Positions 38,901-49,000 of a stretch of 64,000 bases of DNA are shown one piece after another. The translations under genes and the position numbers were made by a program. This DNA is from CAVXHV01 sp963761445 (GTDB lineage Bacteria > Planctomycetota > Planctomycetia > Isosphaerales > Isosphaeraceae). The stretch covers positions 682,001 to 746,000 of the forward strand of contig CAVXHV010000004.1 of the NCBI GenBank assembly GCA_963761445.1, read 5' to 3'. The notes under the pieces are model-generated. The model had not been told where the DNA came from and made no database searches. It was given only the letters and a program-made list of their open reading frames with translations. Numbering within the stretch: position 1 is the stretch's first letter; the number at the start of each line of letters is the position of its first letter.

Positions 38901-41900
38901 CGGCGTGGGCCCCGACGGCGGCTTTGGCGGCGGTGTCGGCAACGCCGGCGGCGGCGCTCAGGGTGGCACCGTCTCGATCACCAGCATGAACGGCTACGTC
39001 ATCATCAACAACCCGATCAGCGCCGTCGGCGGCGCCGGCGGCATCAATTCAGCCACAGGCGGCGACGGTGGCATGGCCACCGCCGAGACCGGCGGTCGCG
39101 GCGGCACCGTCGGCAGCGGCTTTGGTGGTGGTGGCGGCGGCGGCGTGGGGGGCGGCATTTCGATTTCCTCAGGATCAACATCCGACGCGTTATATCCCAT
39201 CGTCCCGATCACCATCTTCGGCGAGTTGCTGGCGTTTGGCGGTGCCGGCGGCGCCTTGACTGCAACCGGCGGCAACGGCGGCCTGGGTAAAGGCAAAGGA
39301 AGCGGCGGCGCGGGCGGCAGCATTAATAACGCCGGCCAGGGGGGCGGCCAGGGCTCGGTTCTCATCACCGGAAAAGACAGCATCAACCTCAATTCCGTTC
39401 TTCTTTACGGCGGCTCAGGCGGCGGCCTGACTGGCACCGGCGGCGCAGGCGCCGGTGGTCCCAAAGGCGGCGACGGCGGTCGCATAGGGACCAGCGGCTC
39501 AGGCGGCATTGGCGGTACGCTAACCATCTCAACCAGTCAGATCCCGCCCAATCGCCCGACAACCATCCTGGTGGCCTTCAACAACGTCGTGAACGCCAGC
39601 GGCGGCGCAGCGGGCATCTATACCGGCACGGCCGGACACGGCGGCAACGGGTCGGACGGCAAAGGCGGCGACGGCGGTGCCGCAGGCTCTCAGGGCTCAG
39701 GCGGGAAGGGAGGCACGATCGACGTAACCGGACTCAGTATGCAGGTAGCCCCCACCGGTGCCATCCTCGCTAATGGCGGCTCGAACGGTGCATATACGGT
39801 CAAGCCACCACCATCAGGTGTTCCGACAGTCGTCATCCCTGGTTATGCAGGTACCTCCGGCGCCGGCGGCAACGGTCCCAAGGACGGTAAGGGCGCAGGC
39901 GGCAAAGGGGGATTGGTCGGTAACGCCGGCTCCGGCGGCAATGGTGGCACGATGCTGTTCAACATGTCAGGACCAGTAACCGTCAATGCACCGCCCAAGA
40001 CAAGCCCCTATATGGACTCCATCGCCGCGCGCGGCGGACTCGTATCAGACGATAACGCCCGGAGCGGCCCCGGCGGCAACGGTGGCAAAGAGGGCGGCGA
40101 CGGCGGCCGCGGCGGCAACATCGGCACCAACGGCAGCGGCGGGATCGGTGGCTCGATCACCATCACGGGCGGTACCGGCGATATCGGCGGCATCGGAGTG
40201 ATCGTGGCCGCGGGTGGCAAGGTTTATAATATGTCGGCTCATTCAGGGGATGGCGGTGATGCGGGAGCCTCCGGCAGAGGTGGCGACAGTGGAACCATCG
40301 GAAACAACGGCAGCGGCGGTAACGGCGGCGACATCACCGTTACGTCCACGTCAGGTACCATCGGACTGAGCTTCTTGATCGCGCCCGGCGCCGATGTCGA
40401 CGGTACGTTCAAACCGCAAACCGGCGACGGCGGCAACGGCGGCAAAATCGAGGGCGGCGGCGGCTCGAGCGGCTCGATCGGCAACAACGGCAACGGAGGA
40501 AAGGGCGGTACCATCGAGGTATCGAGTATCAGCGGCGTGATCGGCGTGGTCGGGTCCGTCCAGGGTAAATTTGAATCATTTGTCGCCGCCGGCGGCGTCG
40601 TGGCACCCATCCTTCAGTTGCAACTACTTGGTGTTACCTACCTCGATCTCTACGCACCCTCACAGGCCAAGACCGGCAATGGCGGCAAGGCCGAGGTCGG
40701 CAACGGCGGCTCGAGCGGCGGAATCGGCACCAACGGCTCCGGTGGCGGCGGCGGCAAGGTCGTTTTGACCACAGGCTCCGGTTATCTCAACCTCCCGACA
40801 GGAACAATCGTAACTGCAGGCGGCGATGGCGGCACTGCCTTCGACCAGACTGGCAATGGCGGCGCATCGATGGGCAGGGGCAAGGGCGGCGACAGCGGCG
40901 ATATAGGCAGAAACGGCAATGGCGGTAACGCCGGGTCGATCATCCTGAATTCGACATCCGGTAACATCACTGAAGCGAGCGTCCTGGTTTTGCGTGGCGC
41001 CATCGCGTCAAATTCAGGCGACCGCACAGGCAATGGTGGCAGCTCATCCGCTGGCATCGGCGGCGACAGCGGCTCGATCGGAAGTGCCTTTAACGGCAAG
41101 TTCTACGCAGGAGGAACGGCAGGTAACGGAGGCATACTGGAAATCACGGCCGGAGGGTCGATCTCAACGAACGAAGCCATCGTTGCGACCGGCGGTGACT
41201 CAGGAGCACTTTCCCCGAATACTCCCACCGGCTTGCCCAACCTCTATTATCCTGTGACCGGCAGCGGCGGCGCCGGCAAGACCATCGGTGGCAGCGCTGG
41301 TGACATCGGCATCGCCGGCGTTGGAGGCATCGGCGGCTCCGTCTCGATTAGCACGCCACCAACGCCTACGCCACCTGCGGTGCCGCCCGTTTTCAATCTC
41401 GATCGCATCAACGTCAACGGCGGAAACGCCGGTACGACGGTCCCTCCACCCTACATGGATTTTTCGGCCTCCTTCCCGGCAGGTGACGGCGTGCAGCGTG
41501 GCGTTGCCGGCAAGGGCGGTAACGCCAAAGGCGGATCAGGAGGAGACGCCGGCTCAGTCGAAGGCGGCGTGGTTGGAGGCGATGGCGGCTCAATTGAGAT
41601 TTCCTCGGCGGGTTCAATTGTCTCCGTCCAGGACTTTGCCGATGGCGGCTCGGGCGGTGACCAGGCCGGTACAGCCGGAAATGGGGGACAGGCCGCTGGG
41701 ACAGGTTTAGCAGGTGGCACTGGTGGCTCTGTCGGCGGTGCAGGCAATGGTGGCGATGCGGGCGACATCACGGTGAAAGCCGCAGGCGGCATTTCCCTCG
41801 GAGAGGCTGCCGCCTTCGGCGGTAACGGCGGCAACGTCCAGGCGATCGCCAAGGCCGGTAATGGCGGCGACGGAAAAAACACTGCCGGCAACGGCGGAAG

Positions 41901-44370
41901 CCTGGGTTCTATCGGTGACGCGGTTGATTTGAAAGAATTAGCCAATGGTGGCTCCGGAGGCGGCCTGACTGTGATCAATCAGACGGACAACCAGATGATC
42001 CTCGTCAAGGCCGCCGAGACAATGGATTTCAACGGCGGCAACGGTGGCAGCATGGCCGGTACCGCCGGCAAAGGCGGCAACGGGCTCGTTATCCCCGATG
42101 TGGAAACCAAAGGCGGTAACGGCGGCAACGTCTTGGCCTCCGGAGCTGGCGGGCCAGGCGGCTCGATCTTCCTCAAGTCTCCTGGCAACACCGGCTCAGT
42201 CACCTTGACCGGCGGGGCCAGTGTCAATGGCGGTAACGACGGGTCTTACTCAGCGACAAGCGGCGACGGGGGAACGAGCAAGCTCAACCAACCCGGCGGC
42301 AACGGCGGCGATTCCGGCGGCCAGGGTGACGCCGGCGGCCAGGGCGGCATCCCCATCATCATGAACATAACGATTGAGGCCGGCACCTTTACCCTGCCCG
42401 CCAATAAACCACTCACAGCCAACGGCGGCAACGCCCTGACGTATATAAATACTCCCGGCAACGGCGGCAAAGGCGGCGGTGCCGGTGGCAATGGCGGCAA
42501 GGGCGGCCATACAGGCAGCGGCGGCGGCGGCGGCACCATCGACATAACGACACAGCAGCGCATGTCGCTAAACGGCTTGGTGAGCGCCAGCGGCGGTACA
42601 CGCAACGCCGAAGCGATCACCTCCGGCAACGGCGGCGATGCCGGTCCCAAAGGTGTCGGAGGCCAGGGTGGTATCATCCAGCCCGCCGGCTCCTCCGGTG
42701 GCGCCGGCTCGATATCGCTCTCGAGCGTGTTCAGCAACGTGTCCGGTACCGGCTCGGTCGTTGCCGATGGCGGCAATGTATTTAACCAGCCGCTCGGAGT
42801 GCACCCAGCGCCTGTGATGACCGGGGGTCGCGGTGGCACCGGCGGCGCCGACGGCAAGGGCGGCAACGGTGGCTCTGCCGGCGACGGTCCCGGCGCCGTC
42901 ATCCTTGGCGGCACGATCAAGGTCACAGCGTCCTCTGGCATCACTCTGGCTGATCTTGAGGCAAACGGCGGCTCGGTGATCGGCGCATTCGATGCCGTTG
43001 GCGGCAACGGGGGTAATGATATCGACGGCGGTGTAGGAGACACCGGCGGCGGCAACGGTGGTCCCACAGGAAACAACGGCAGCGGCGGCGACGGCGGCGA
43101 CATCAGTCTGACCACGCCCGGCAACACGATCATAGGGACGGTGTCGGCAATCGGTGGCACGGTTGGCAATATGTCAGCCATCGGCGGCAAAGGCGGCACC
43201 CAGCTAACCGGGCTCGGCAAGGGCGGCTCAGGTGGCACTGCCGGTAACAACGGTAACGGAGGAGCAGGTGGAAAGATCTATATTTCTACATTGTTAGTAG
43301 GCATGGAGTCATCAGAAGGCACCGTGCAAGCCACCGGCAGCCTGGACGTCGACGGCGGGTCAGTCGGCGCCTACAGCGGCAGAAGCGGCGACGGCGGCAA
43401 CGCCGGTCCGTCTGGCGGACAAGGTGGCGGCGCCGGAAGTTTGGGCAGCAACGGTATGGCCGGCAAGGGCAACGAGATCACGATTGTCGGCTCCGACGGC
43501 AGTCTGACCTTCTTGGGCAGCTTGCTGGCTGACGGCGGCAGCGTAGCAGGGCCGTATACTGGCATAGCCGGTAAAGGAGGCAACGCGATAGGAAACAATC
43601 CGGACGACAGCGGAGGTAACGGAGTGGAAACTGGCGGCAGCAACGGAAGCGCCGGCAGCGGTGGTAAAATCAGTATCGGTTCCAGCGGCGGGGCCATACA
43701 AACCCAGTTGGTTTCAGCCAGCGGCGGCAGCACATCCGCTCGCCTGGGCACCACGGGAGATGGCGGCAAGGGCGGGAAAAAGGGCGGCCTCGGAGGCGCG
43801 GTGGGCGCCGGCACCGCAGGAGCGGGTAACGGCACGATTGGGATTGAAAGCACCTTCGGCAGCATCATGCTGAGCGGCAATGTGATGGCCACCGGCTCCT
43901 CAGGCGGTGCTGTAAGCGGAAAGGCGGGCGACGGGGGCTATGGCCTGGACAAGGGCCTCGATGGAGGCACCGTAGCGCCAGCCGGCGACGGCGGAGCTGG
44001 CGGGACGATAACCATCAAAGCCGGCTCCATGCTGACCATCAGCAATCTCATCAAGATAGACGCCGACGGAGACGCTGGCGGCGCCCAGTCGGGCACGGGC
44101 GGCAAAGGCGGCGACAGCGGCGCCGCGGGCGGCAACGGAGGCAGTGTCAAAAAGGCAGGCAGCGGAGGCGCTGGTGGCACCATCGTCATCAACTACCAAA
44201 CATTGACTGGGCCCGTCATAATCCCCACGGTAAAAGGCGGTGCCGCGGGCAGTCAGACGGGAATGAAAGGACTCCGCGGCATCGCCCCGAAGCCGGGGGT
44301 CGATGGCTCGGTCATTGACTCGGCAATGAAGGGGGATGACGGCACTGTCATTATAAACGGCGAAACGTGA
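35989..44370 (+). CDS. Giant glycine-rich repeat protein (PGRS-like, with beta-solenoid-like strands)
   Basis: 2793 residues from ATG 35989 with AAGGAG before it. The N-terminus is basic and has LEVRCLLS, the planctomycete 'LExRxLL' motif, at about residues 40-47. Residues about 60-600 resemble filamentous haemagglutinin-like repeats (NNGAITSAGNLTALAGGTIL, ALNGTINFGGMGLGQAALLT). From about 620 to the end I count 34 units of roughly 60-65 residues. Each has a Gly-rich part (GGNGGxxGxxGxGGxGG) followed by a strand pair of the type GGxIxIxTxSGxIxxxGxIxAxGG. The chain is very poor in Cys, lacks membrane segments and shows no C-terminal anchor. Mycobacterial PE_PGRS tails look similar and form polyglycine II sheets; here the alternating strands suggest a layered solenoid. 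Likely an extracellular matrix or surface fibre. The frame is fully intact. Confidence 0.85.
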   Translation: MSTSRRRSWLLTRARSTQPGRRRPYSPLSPGGLLDWMLEVRCLLSTAPSSITSEFSVARGQTEIIDVSKTPLIDLTGNLNNQGTIYLVSTNPLVDSVSVTAQNMIDGSGALITTVLPSGGLPGYSNALNDLSLTLVASQNIVNNGAITSAGNLTALAGGTILNAPAVGASAGLAQVQAVGELDLLSATVANHGVVSSTAGSVDVAVPSIYASAAAPFAHGTVPGSLPQTINVNNTSGTIQALNGTINFGGMGLGQAALLTLTGGNFDAQAINLQAGTGAIQADVNDVTGALNVSGGSAQFASDSGVLDLGNLDVAGDPTYFNMGNIEITGPVTASQSLAIVATGNITATKAVLIQATNPLLGGQNVYIVAGGNFMPSGSATGGAHVPPIPPEMPLPAGQTIDVMGASPTGGTISLANSTINTSPGPDSVNQPGGSVTLVAYAGSGTGGITGVNIVSGGTGTGANGGVTLIAAGTVGSTNTAISGIAINASGGTGMPPAAIGILAAQPLGPVTFDSNGIATGSFLPPVALTTHDILLGPVPGGGIFTDGGTITIKTGGMFSNQVVVSSSGAKPGRDAGDINIIAGSITLYAALLAVGANGTNGANATVPGLPGRRRNGGKGGMITLEGTAGITINAGIQADAGNGGNGGNAAASGGGAGGLGGNGGMAGTVSLTTTNSAITQAVGLSISAQGGSGGNGGAGGSGSSGSKAGKLSPELFRRLRRGGKRDARLLKALAKAASGGSGGAGGNGGLATAGGSLMASAGAGSITFSGALNLSGGAGGAGGGGGNGGNAEVPHVDGTTGGTGGATGASQNGAMGGMVQLKTTSGPISLAAVTANGGAGGSQTSSSGRGGSGAHGGDGGAIANAGAGAQGGQVNILSTSGIITVTGGTAISGVHLDGGAGGIEAAPQGAGSGGTGTISRGGQGGSIGNGGGAGRGGMFTISTSGAVTTSATINADGGAGGVITSTAGAGGVGPDGGFGGGVGNAGGGAQGGTVSITSMNGYVIINNPISAVGGAGGINSATGGDGGMATAETGGRGGTVGSGFGGGGGGGVGGGISISSGSTSDALYPIVPITIFGELLAFGGAGGALTATGGNGGLGKGKGSGGAGGSINNAGQGGGQGSVLITGKDSINLNSVLLYGGSGGGLTGTGGAGAGGPKGGDGGRIGTSGSGGIGGTLTISTSQIPPNRPTTILVAFNNVVNASGGAAGIYTGTAGHGGNGSDGKGGDGGAAGSQGSGGKGGTIDVTGLSMQVAPTGAILANGGSNGAYTVKPPPSGVPTVVIPGYAGTSGAGGNGPKDGKGAGGKGGLVGNAGSGGNGGTMLFNMSGPVTVNAPPKTSPYMDSIAARGGLVSDDNARSGPGGNGGKEGGDGGRGGNIGTNGSGGIGGSITITGGTGDIGGIGVIVAAGGKVYNMSAHSGDGGDAGASGRGGDSGTIGNNGSGGNGGDITVTSTSGTIGLSFLIAPGADVDGTFKPQTGDGGNGGKIEGGGGSSGSIGNNGNGGKGGTIEVSSISGVIGVVGSVQGKFESFVAAGGVVAPILQLQLLGVTYLDLYAPSQAKTGNGGKAEVGNGGSSGGIGTNGSGGGGGKVVLTTGSGYLNLPTGTIVTAGGDGGTAFDQTGNGGASMGRGKGGDSGDIGRNGNGGNAGSIILNSTSGNITEASVLVLRGAIASNSGDRTGNGGSSSAGIGGDSGSIGSAFNGKFYAGGTAGNGGILEITAGGSISTNEAIVATGGDSGALSPNTPTGLPNLYYPVTGSGGAGKTIGGSAGDIGIAGVGGIGGSVSISTPPTPTPPAVPPVFNLDRINVNGGNAGTTVPPPYMDFSASFPAGDGVQRGVAGKGGNAKGGSGGDAGSVEGGVVGGDGGSIEISSAGSIVSVQDFADGGSGGDQAGTAGNGGQAAGTGLAGGTGGSVGGAGNGGDAGDITVKAAGGISLGEAAAFGGNGGNVQAIAKAGNGGDGKNTAGNGGSLGSIGDAVDLKELANGGSGGGLTVINQTDNQMILVKAAETMDFNGGNGGSMAGTAGKGGNGLVIPDVETKGGNGGNVLASGAGGPGGSIFLKSPGNTGSVTLTGGASVNGGNDGSYSATSGDGGTSKLNQPGGNGGDSGGQGDAGGQGGIPIIMNITIEAGTFTLPANKPLTANGGNALTYINTPGNGGKGGGAGGNGGKGGHTGSGGGGGTIDITTQQRMSLNGLVSASGGTRNAEAITSGNGGDAGPKGVGGQGGIIQPAGSSGGAGSISLSSVFSNVSGTGSVVADGGNVFNQPLGVHPAPVMTGGRGGTGGADGKGGNGGSAGDGPGAVILGGTIKVTASSGITLADLEANGGSVIGAFDAVGGNGGNDIDGGVGDTGGGNGGPTGNNGSGGDGGDISLTTPGNTIIGTVSAIGGTVGNMSAIGGKGGTQLTGLGKGGSGGTAGNNGNGGAGGKIYISTLLVGMESSEGTVQATGSLDVDGGSVGAYSGRSGDGGNAGPSGGQGGGAGSLGSNGMAGKGNEITIVGSDGSLTFLGSLLADGGSVAGPYTGIAGKGGNAIGNNPDDSGGNGVETGGSNGSAGSGGKISIGSSGGAIQTQLVSASGGSTSARLGTTGDGGKGGKKGGLGGAVGAGTAGAGNGTIGIESTFGSIMLSGNVMATGSSGGAVSGKAGDGGYGLDKGLDGGTVAPAGDGGAGGTITIKAGSMLTISNLIKIDADGDAGGAQSGTGGKGGDSGAAGGNGGSVKKAGSGGAGGTIVINYQTLTGPVIIPTVKGGAAGSQTGMKGLRGIAPKPGVDGSVIDSAMKGDDGTVIINGET

Positions 44371-44372
44371 TA

Positions 44373-45338
44373 ATGAGCAGCACCATGACGTCGAACCGAA
44401 GAGAATTCCTCGCCCTGGCCGGCCTCGCCGCATCCGCTTCGCCGATCAAAGTCATCGAGCCGTTCCAGCCTGGTCAGAATTCCCCGCCGGCTCCGCGCCG
44501 CCCCCGCGCGATCGGCGTCTCGACCTATTCATTCTGGCAGTTTCGCGGCCAGCGGCTGGGCATCCCCGCGTGCATCGAAAAGGCCGCGGCCATGGGCTTC
44601 GACGGCGTCGAAATCCTGCACGTGCAGATGGAAGACGAATCGCCCGCGGCCGTCAACAAGATCAAGCGGCAGGCGCACTCGCTCGGTCTTGCACTGATGG
44701 GTTTCTCAACGCACCAGGGGTTCGTCTACCCCGACGCCGACCTCCGCCGCACCAACGTCCAGAAGACGCTCTACCAGATCGAGCTGGCCGCGAGCCTGGG
44801 TATCCCGACGATGCGCATCAACACCGGCCGTTGGGGCACGATCAAGTCGTTCGATGATTTCATGGCCAAGAAGGGAATCGAGCCCGCGCTCGAAGGCTTT
44901 ACCGAGGAACAAGCGTTCGGCTGGGTCATCTCCTCGATCGAGAAGCTGCTTCCCAAGGCCGAGGCCTGCGGAGTCGTCCTCGGGCTAGAGAACCACTGGG
45001 GCCTGGGCCGGACCGCAGCGGGCGTGCTGCGAATCGTCGAGGCCATCAAGTCGCCGTGGCTGCAAATGACACTCGACACCGGCAACTTCCTGGAAAACAG
45101 CTACGAGCAAATGGAAAAAATGGCCTCGAGCTCCGTGCCGATCACCCTCGTGCAAGCGAAGACCTATTTCGGCGGCGGCCGCTGGTACGCGCTCAACCTC
45201 GACTACGCCCGCATCGCCAAGATCCTCGACAACCACCATTATCGGGGCTGGATCTCCCTCGAGTTCGAGGGCAACGACGATCCCGAGATCGCCGTCCCGA
45301 AGAGCCTGGCCATGCTGGGGCAGGCGTTCGGGCGCTGA
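44373..45338 (+). CDS. Exported sugar phosphate isomerase/epimerase-like TIM barrel protein
   Basis: About 321 residues; ATG 44373 or 44385 (neither has a strong ribosome site). The N-terminus SNRREFLALAGLAASAS is a Tat signal with twin Arg. The body is an AP endonuclease 2-like barrel (IGVSTYSFWQFRGQRLGIP, MGFDGVEILHVQMEDES) with metal residues in VVLGLENHWGLG (Glu), LQMTLDTGNF (Asp), and GWISLEFEGNDDPE (Glu). Such Tat-exported isomerase-like proteins are common in Planctomycetes near sugar degradation genes. It begins 2 bp after the stop of the giant gene, so it may be read through from it. Confidence 0.82.
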   Translation: MSSTMTSNRREFLALAGLAASASPIKVIEPFQPGQNSPPAPRRPRAIGVSTYSFWQFRGQRLGIPACIEKAAAMGFDGVEILHVQMEDESPAAVNKIKRQAHSLGLALMGFSTHQGFVYPDADLRRTNVQKTLYQIELAASLGIPTMRINTGRWGTIKSFDDFMAKKGIEPALEGFTEEQAFGWVISSIEKLLPKAEACGVVLGLENHWGLGRTAAGVLRIVEAIKSPWLQMTLDTGNFLENSYEQMEKMASSSVPITLVQAKTYFGGGRWYALNLDYARIAKILDNHHYRGWISLEFEGNDDPEIAVPKSLAMLGQAFGR

Positions 45339-45453
45339 CTTTTTGACGCGGCTTTCCACGCCCACAGAACAATCAACTTCTTCGTTGCCTTTGTTGCCTT
45401 ATGTTCCAATCTGATTTCTGCAAAAGGCTTGCCCCGGTACGTGCGGCAGTACT

Positions 45454-46013
45454 TCACTTCGTGTTTTTCCCCGTCCCTGCGGTGTACTTGATGAGCTCAC
45501 GCGTGGTCGTCGAATTCGCCGACCGAAAGACGTATTTCACCGGGCCGATGTTCTCAACGTACCAGATCGTCACGACGCTCTCGCTCTGGCCGATGATCGT
45601 GTGGACCTCGCACACGAAGGCACCCGTGTAGGCTCCCGCCGGAACCTTCACGTCCTCCACGCGCACCGAGCACCGGTCCTTGACCACGCTACTCTGTTTC
45701 ACTTGCGGATTGAATGGAATCGTCCACACCTTGGATTCGTGCTCCCAGGTGTCGCCGTCCTTGAGGGGAAGCACGAATTGCTTGAGCGGCGGCTCGGCCA
45801 CGATCGTGGTGGCGGCGTACTGCTTGTAGACGCCGTCGGGCTCGACCGCGAAATACTCGCTGAACGTCACTTTGCCGTCGCGAACGTAATCGCGCTTGTA
45901 ATAGTCGCGCCCGTGGTACCCCTCGCGTCCGGCCACCCGCAGCGTGAGCTGGCCGCCGTCGTGCTCCTTGAAGAGCCATGTCGAGCCCGGCTCAAGCGGG
46001 AAGAACGTCGTCT
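45454..46013 (-). CDS. Beta-rich C-terminal domain, probably part of the upstream kinase gene
   Basis: About 185 residues reading TTFFPLEPGSTWLFKEHDGG, then YYKRDYVRDGKVTFSEYFAV, DGDTWEHESKVWTIP and VPAGAYTGAFVCEVHTIIGQ, ending HTIIGQ...YTAGTGKNTK. This type of domain ('PLxPGSTW' and 'VPAGxY') occurs in exported proteins. No ATG, GTG or TTG lies near its beginning, and the frame runs without a stop through the end of the upstream gene, with a linker PPPPSKEVK. So it is best seen as the C-terminus of the kinase/TPR protein, cut off by another frame change near 46030. A separate gene with an unusual start is the alternative. Confidence 0.55.
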
Positions 46014-49000
46014 TTACCTCTTTTGACGGCGGCGGAGGACCGCGATGATTTTCTTGACCGGATCGAGCTTGGCCGCGTCCAGCTTCGTTTTCGCGAGCCA
46101 GCCGTCGATTTCCTTCCACGACCAGTCGGTTACCCGCACGTTCGGGCGATCGAGCATCTCCGCGAGTTGCTGTTCCAGAGCGTCCGCGTTCTGGCCGGTA
46201 AGCCGCATGGCCATCGCCCTGATTCCGACACTGATGGCGTCGAACAAAATCGCGTTGGTCGAGTTGACCTTCCGCTTCCATCCTTTCGCATCGAGCGACT
46301 CGAAGAAGCGTAGCACCTCTTCCGGACGCTCGGCGCAGATCGTCGCCTCGAGCAGATTGAGCACGAACGACGGGGCCCTCGCGTCTTCCGGGGCGGTCTC
46401 GAACGCTTTCGCATAGCAAGCGCGCGCCTCGTCCCACTGCCCGAGATAAGTGTGGCATAGCCCCAGCCGCTCCTGGACCTGCGCGATGGTCTGCGGCAAC
46501 GTTGCAAAGGAAGCGCTCCGATCGAAGTCGGCGATTGCGTCGCCATAGCGTTTCTCCAGCGAGGCCTTGCTCCCGCGCTGGAAATAGAACCCGAGCCGGA
46601 GCGACCTGGCTTTGTCGAGGTCCTTTTTCACGCCGTTGCCTGCCTCGTAGACGTCGGCGAGCGGGAGGATTGCCTCGGTGCTGCCCAGAAACTGAGCCTT
46701 CGAGAGCAGCCGCACGGCCTCTTCCCCGTGGCCGAGCTCGCCGGCGAGCCGCCCGGCATTGAGCGCCGCCTTCATCTGGCCTTCCTTGAGCTTCGGGTCA
46801 TTCGCGTTCGCGGCAAACTGCTGGGCGCGGAGGTCGGCCTCCTTGCGGTACATGTCGAGCGCCTGCTCCTTCTTCCCACCTCCGGCATACCCCTCTGCCA
46901 GAGATCGAAATTGCTCGGCGGCTTCGCCCAGCAAGGCGACTTTCTGGTCACGCTCGCGAGCAAAATTCTGGTTCGACTCCGCGAGCCGTGCCTTGTTCTC
47001 TTTGTCCAGCTCCATCGCGAACACTTCCCCAAATACGGCCTTTTTATTTGCCTTCACCAGCTCCGTGGTGCGCGCGAGGGCGGCCTGGGCGTTTCTTGAG
47101 AGCAGTTTTGCGAAATCCGGCCGCAGCTCGAGCAGTCCACCGATCCTGCGGGGTGCCTTGGAGCTGCCTCGCGCCATCGCCTTCAGCTCCCAGCGAAAGG
47201 CCTCAACCTGGTCGCCCTTGGCGTTGCATAGCTCGGCTACGAGCATCTGGGTCTCCGTCACCGCCTCGCGCGCCGTCACGGCCGCATAGCTCTCCTCGAT
47301 AACGGTCTCGAGCACATCCATCTGCCGGTGGTACATGACGTATGCCCTGTCGAACTCGGATCTCCGAACCAGCAGCTTGCCGATCGCAAGGTAAGTCTTG
47401 GCGAGCTGCTCGCGGAGAGCGACGCTGAGAGGGTTGGACCGTGCGAGCATCTCGCGAATCTTGAGGCAGGGCTCAAACGCCTTTAACGAATCAATGTCAT
47501 CGCCGCCTTCGAGGTACGACGTGGCGAGGCTCTCGTACGCCCCGGCCGTCTCCTGGAGAATCGCCAGGTCGCTCGGCGCGTTGTCGAGCTTGGTCTTGAG
47601 CTCGACCACCCTGGCCTTGAGCGGGGCTTGCGGATCGCCTCCCCCTTGCTTGGTGGGACCGGCCGCCTGACTGACCGTCGCGGGCGAGCTGGAAGTTCCG
47701 CGCGCGGCGGATTTCGCGCTCCCCCCTTCATCGGTGACCTTCACGGTCTGACCCGACTCGGCCGCCGCCGTCCCCAGGGCGTACACGCACAGGTCCTGAA
47801 ATGAGACCTTGTTCTCCTTTGCGATCTTGAAAAGCCTGGTGAATGAGGCGACGACCTCGGCCGGCGGTTTTCCGCCGCGCAGCCTTTCCAGCCAGAGGAA
47901 CTGGTCCGTTATGGCCTTGTAGTCCTCCGTGACGTACAGGTGGACCGGGTACTTGACGCCGGCGAAATCACAAGGCACCGTGAATCGCTTCATCCCCGGC
48001 GCTTTCTTGAGGAACTCGCGAACTCGAGCCGCCTCGGCCTCGTTGGCCGCGTGCGCAACGTTAACGTAGTCTTCAATGTTCATGCCCTGCATCGGGCCGA
48101 TCCAGATCTTCAAGTACTCGCGGGCGCACAGCACTTCGTTCTTGAAATCGCCAAGTTTGTGGTGCAGCTCAGCCAACTGATTGTTGACGGCGCCCAGATT
48201 CCAGCGAACGTAAAAATGCCACGGCATCTTTTCAAAAACAGGACGATAAAGCCTGTCGGCCTCCGTGTAGGCCTTCACTGCTTCCAGAGTGCGTCCCCCC
48301 GCCGCGTGGATCCGGGCCGTCGAAAGCAGCATTTCACCGAGGTTTTCGATGCCTCCGGAGTCTTGCAGCGAGCGGCCGGCGTCGATTGCCGCATTGGTGA
48401 GCCGGACGACCGCCTCGCTGAGCTTCAGCTTCTCCGCGCACGTGCAGGCGTCCATGGCATAGGAGATGAATTCGACCACGCTGCTCTGCTGAATGGGCGA
48501 TTGCGCGGCGAGCACTCGAGAGCGGTAAAGCTCCGTGGCATCGGCAAGGTAAGGTAAGGCCTCCTTGTAGCGCTGAGCGTCAAGGTCGTACCGACCTCGC
48601 ACGTGCAGGCCCTGGGCCACCTGACCCTGGAGCGTCGCATCGTCCGGGAACCGCGCGGCAAACTCTCGTCCCCGCTGTGAGATCGCGTCGAGAGTACGCA
48701 GCCGGTTTTGCTCGGCCTGGATCTGATCGCCCGACGGGTTTCCGTACTGGAAGTACTCTGCCGTGTCCAACCGGAGCCTGAGCCACTCCGCGGCAAATCG
48801 TGACCGATCACCGGCGCGGCGGACCAGCGCGTCCATGAGCTGGTTGCACTCCTCGTGTGCGGCGCGCGCGTCGGCCGGCCGTTTCTTTCGCCTGAGCTGT
48901 TTGCCCAGCGAGTTCAACGAGTCGGCGAGCAGCCACTGCTGCCGCAATCCTTCCGGCGTTGCCTTGAGCATTGCGCGGTTGTGTGCGACGAATTTCTCGA

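Noticed and set aside
37308..43250. Long Pro/Leu-rich open frames on the minus strand (up to 334 residues)
   Set aside because: They are the reverse reading of GGC/GGT/GGN codons of the glycine-rich gene (PPLPPLPP patterns); no ribosome sites or signal peptides.
37900..44300. RTX calcium-binding nonapeptide repeats
   Set aside because: Gly-rich, but the GGxGxDxLx pattern with its regular Asp and Leu is absent; the GGNGG motif fits a PGRS-like repeat better.
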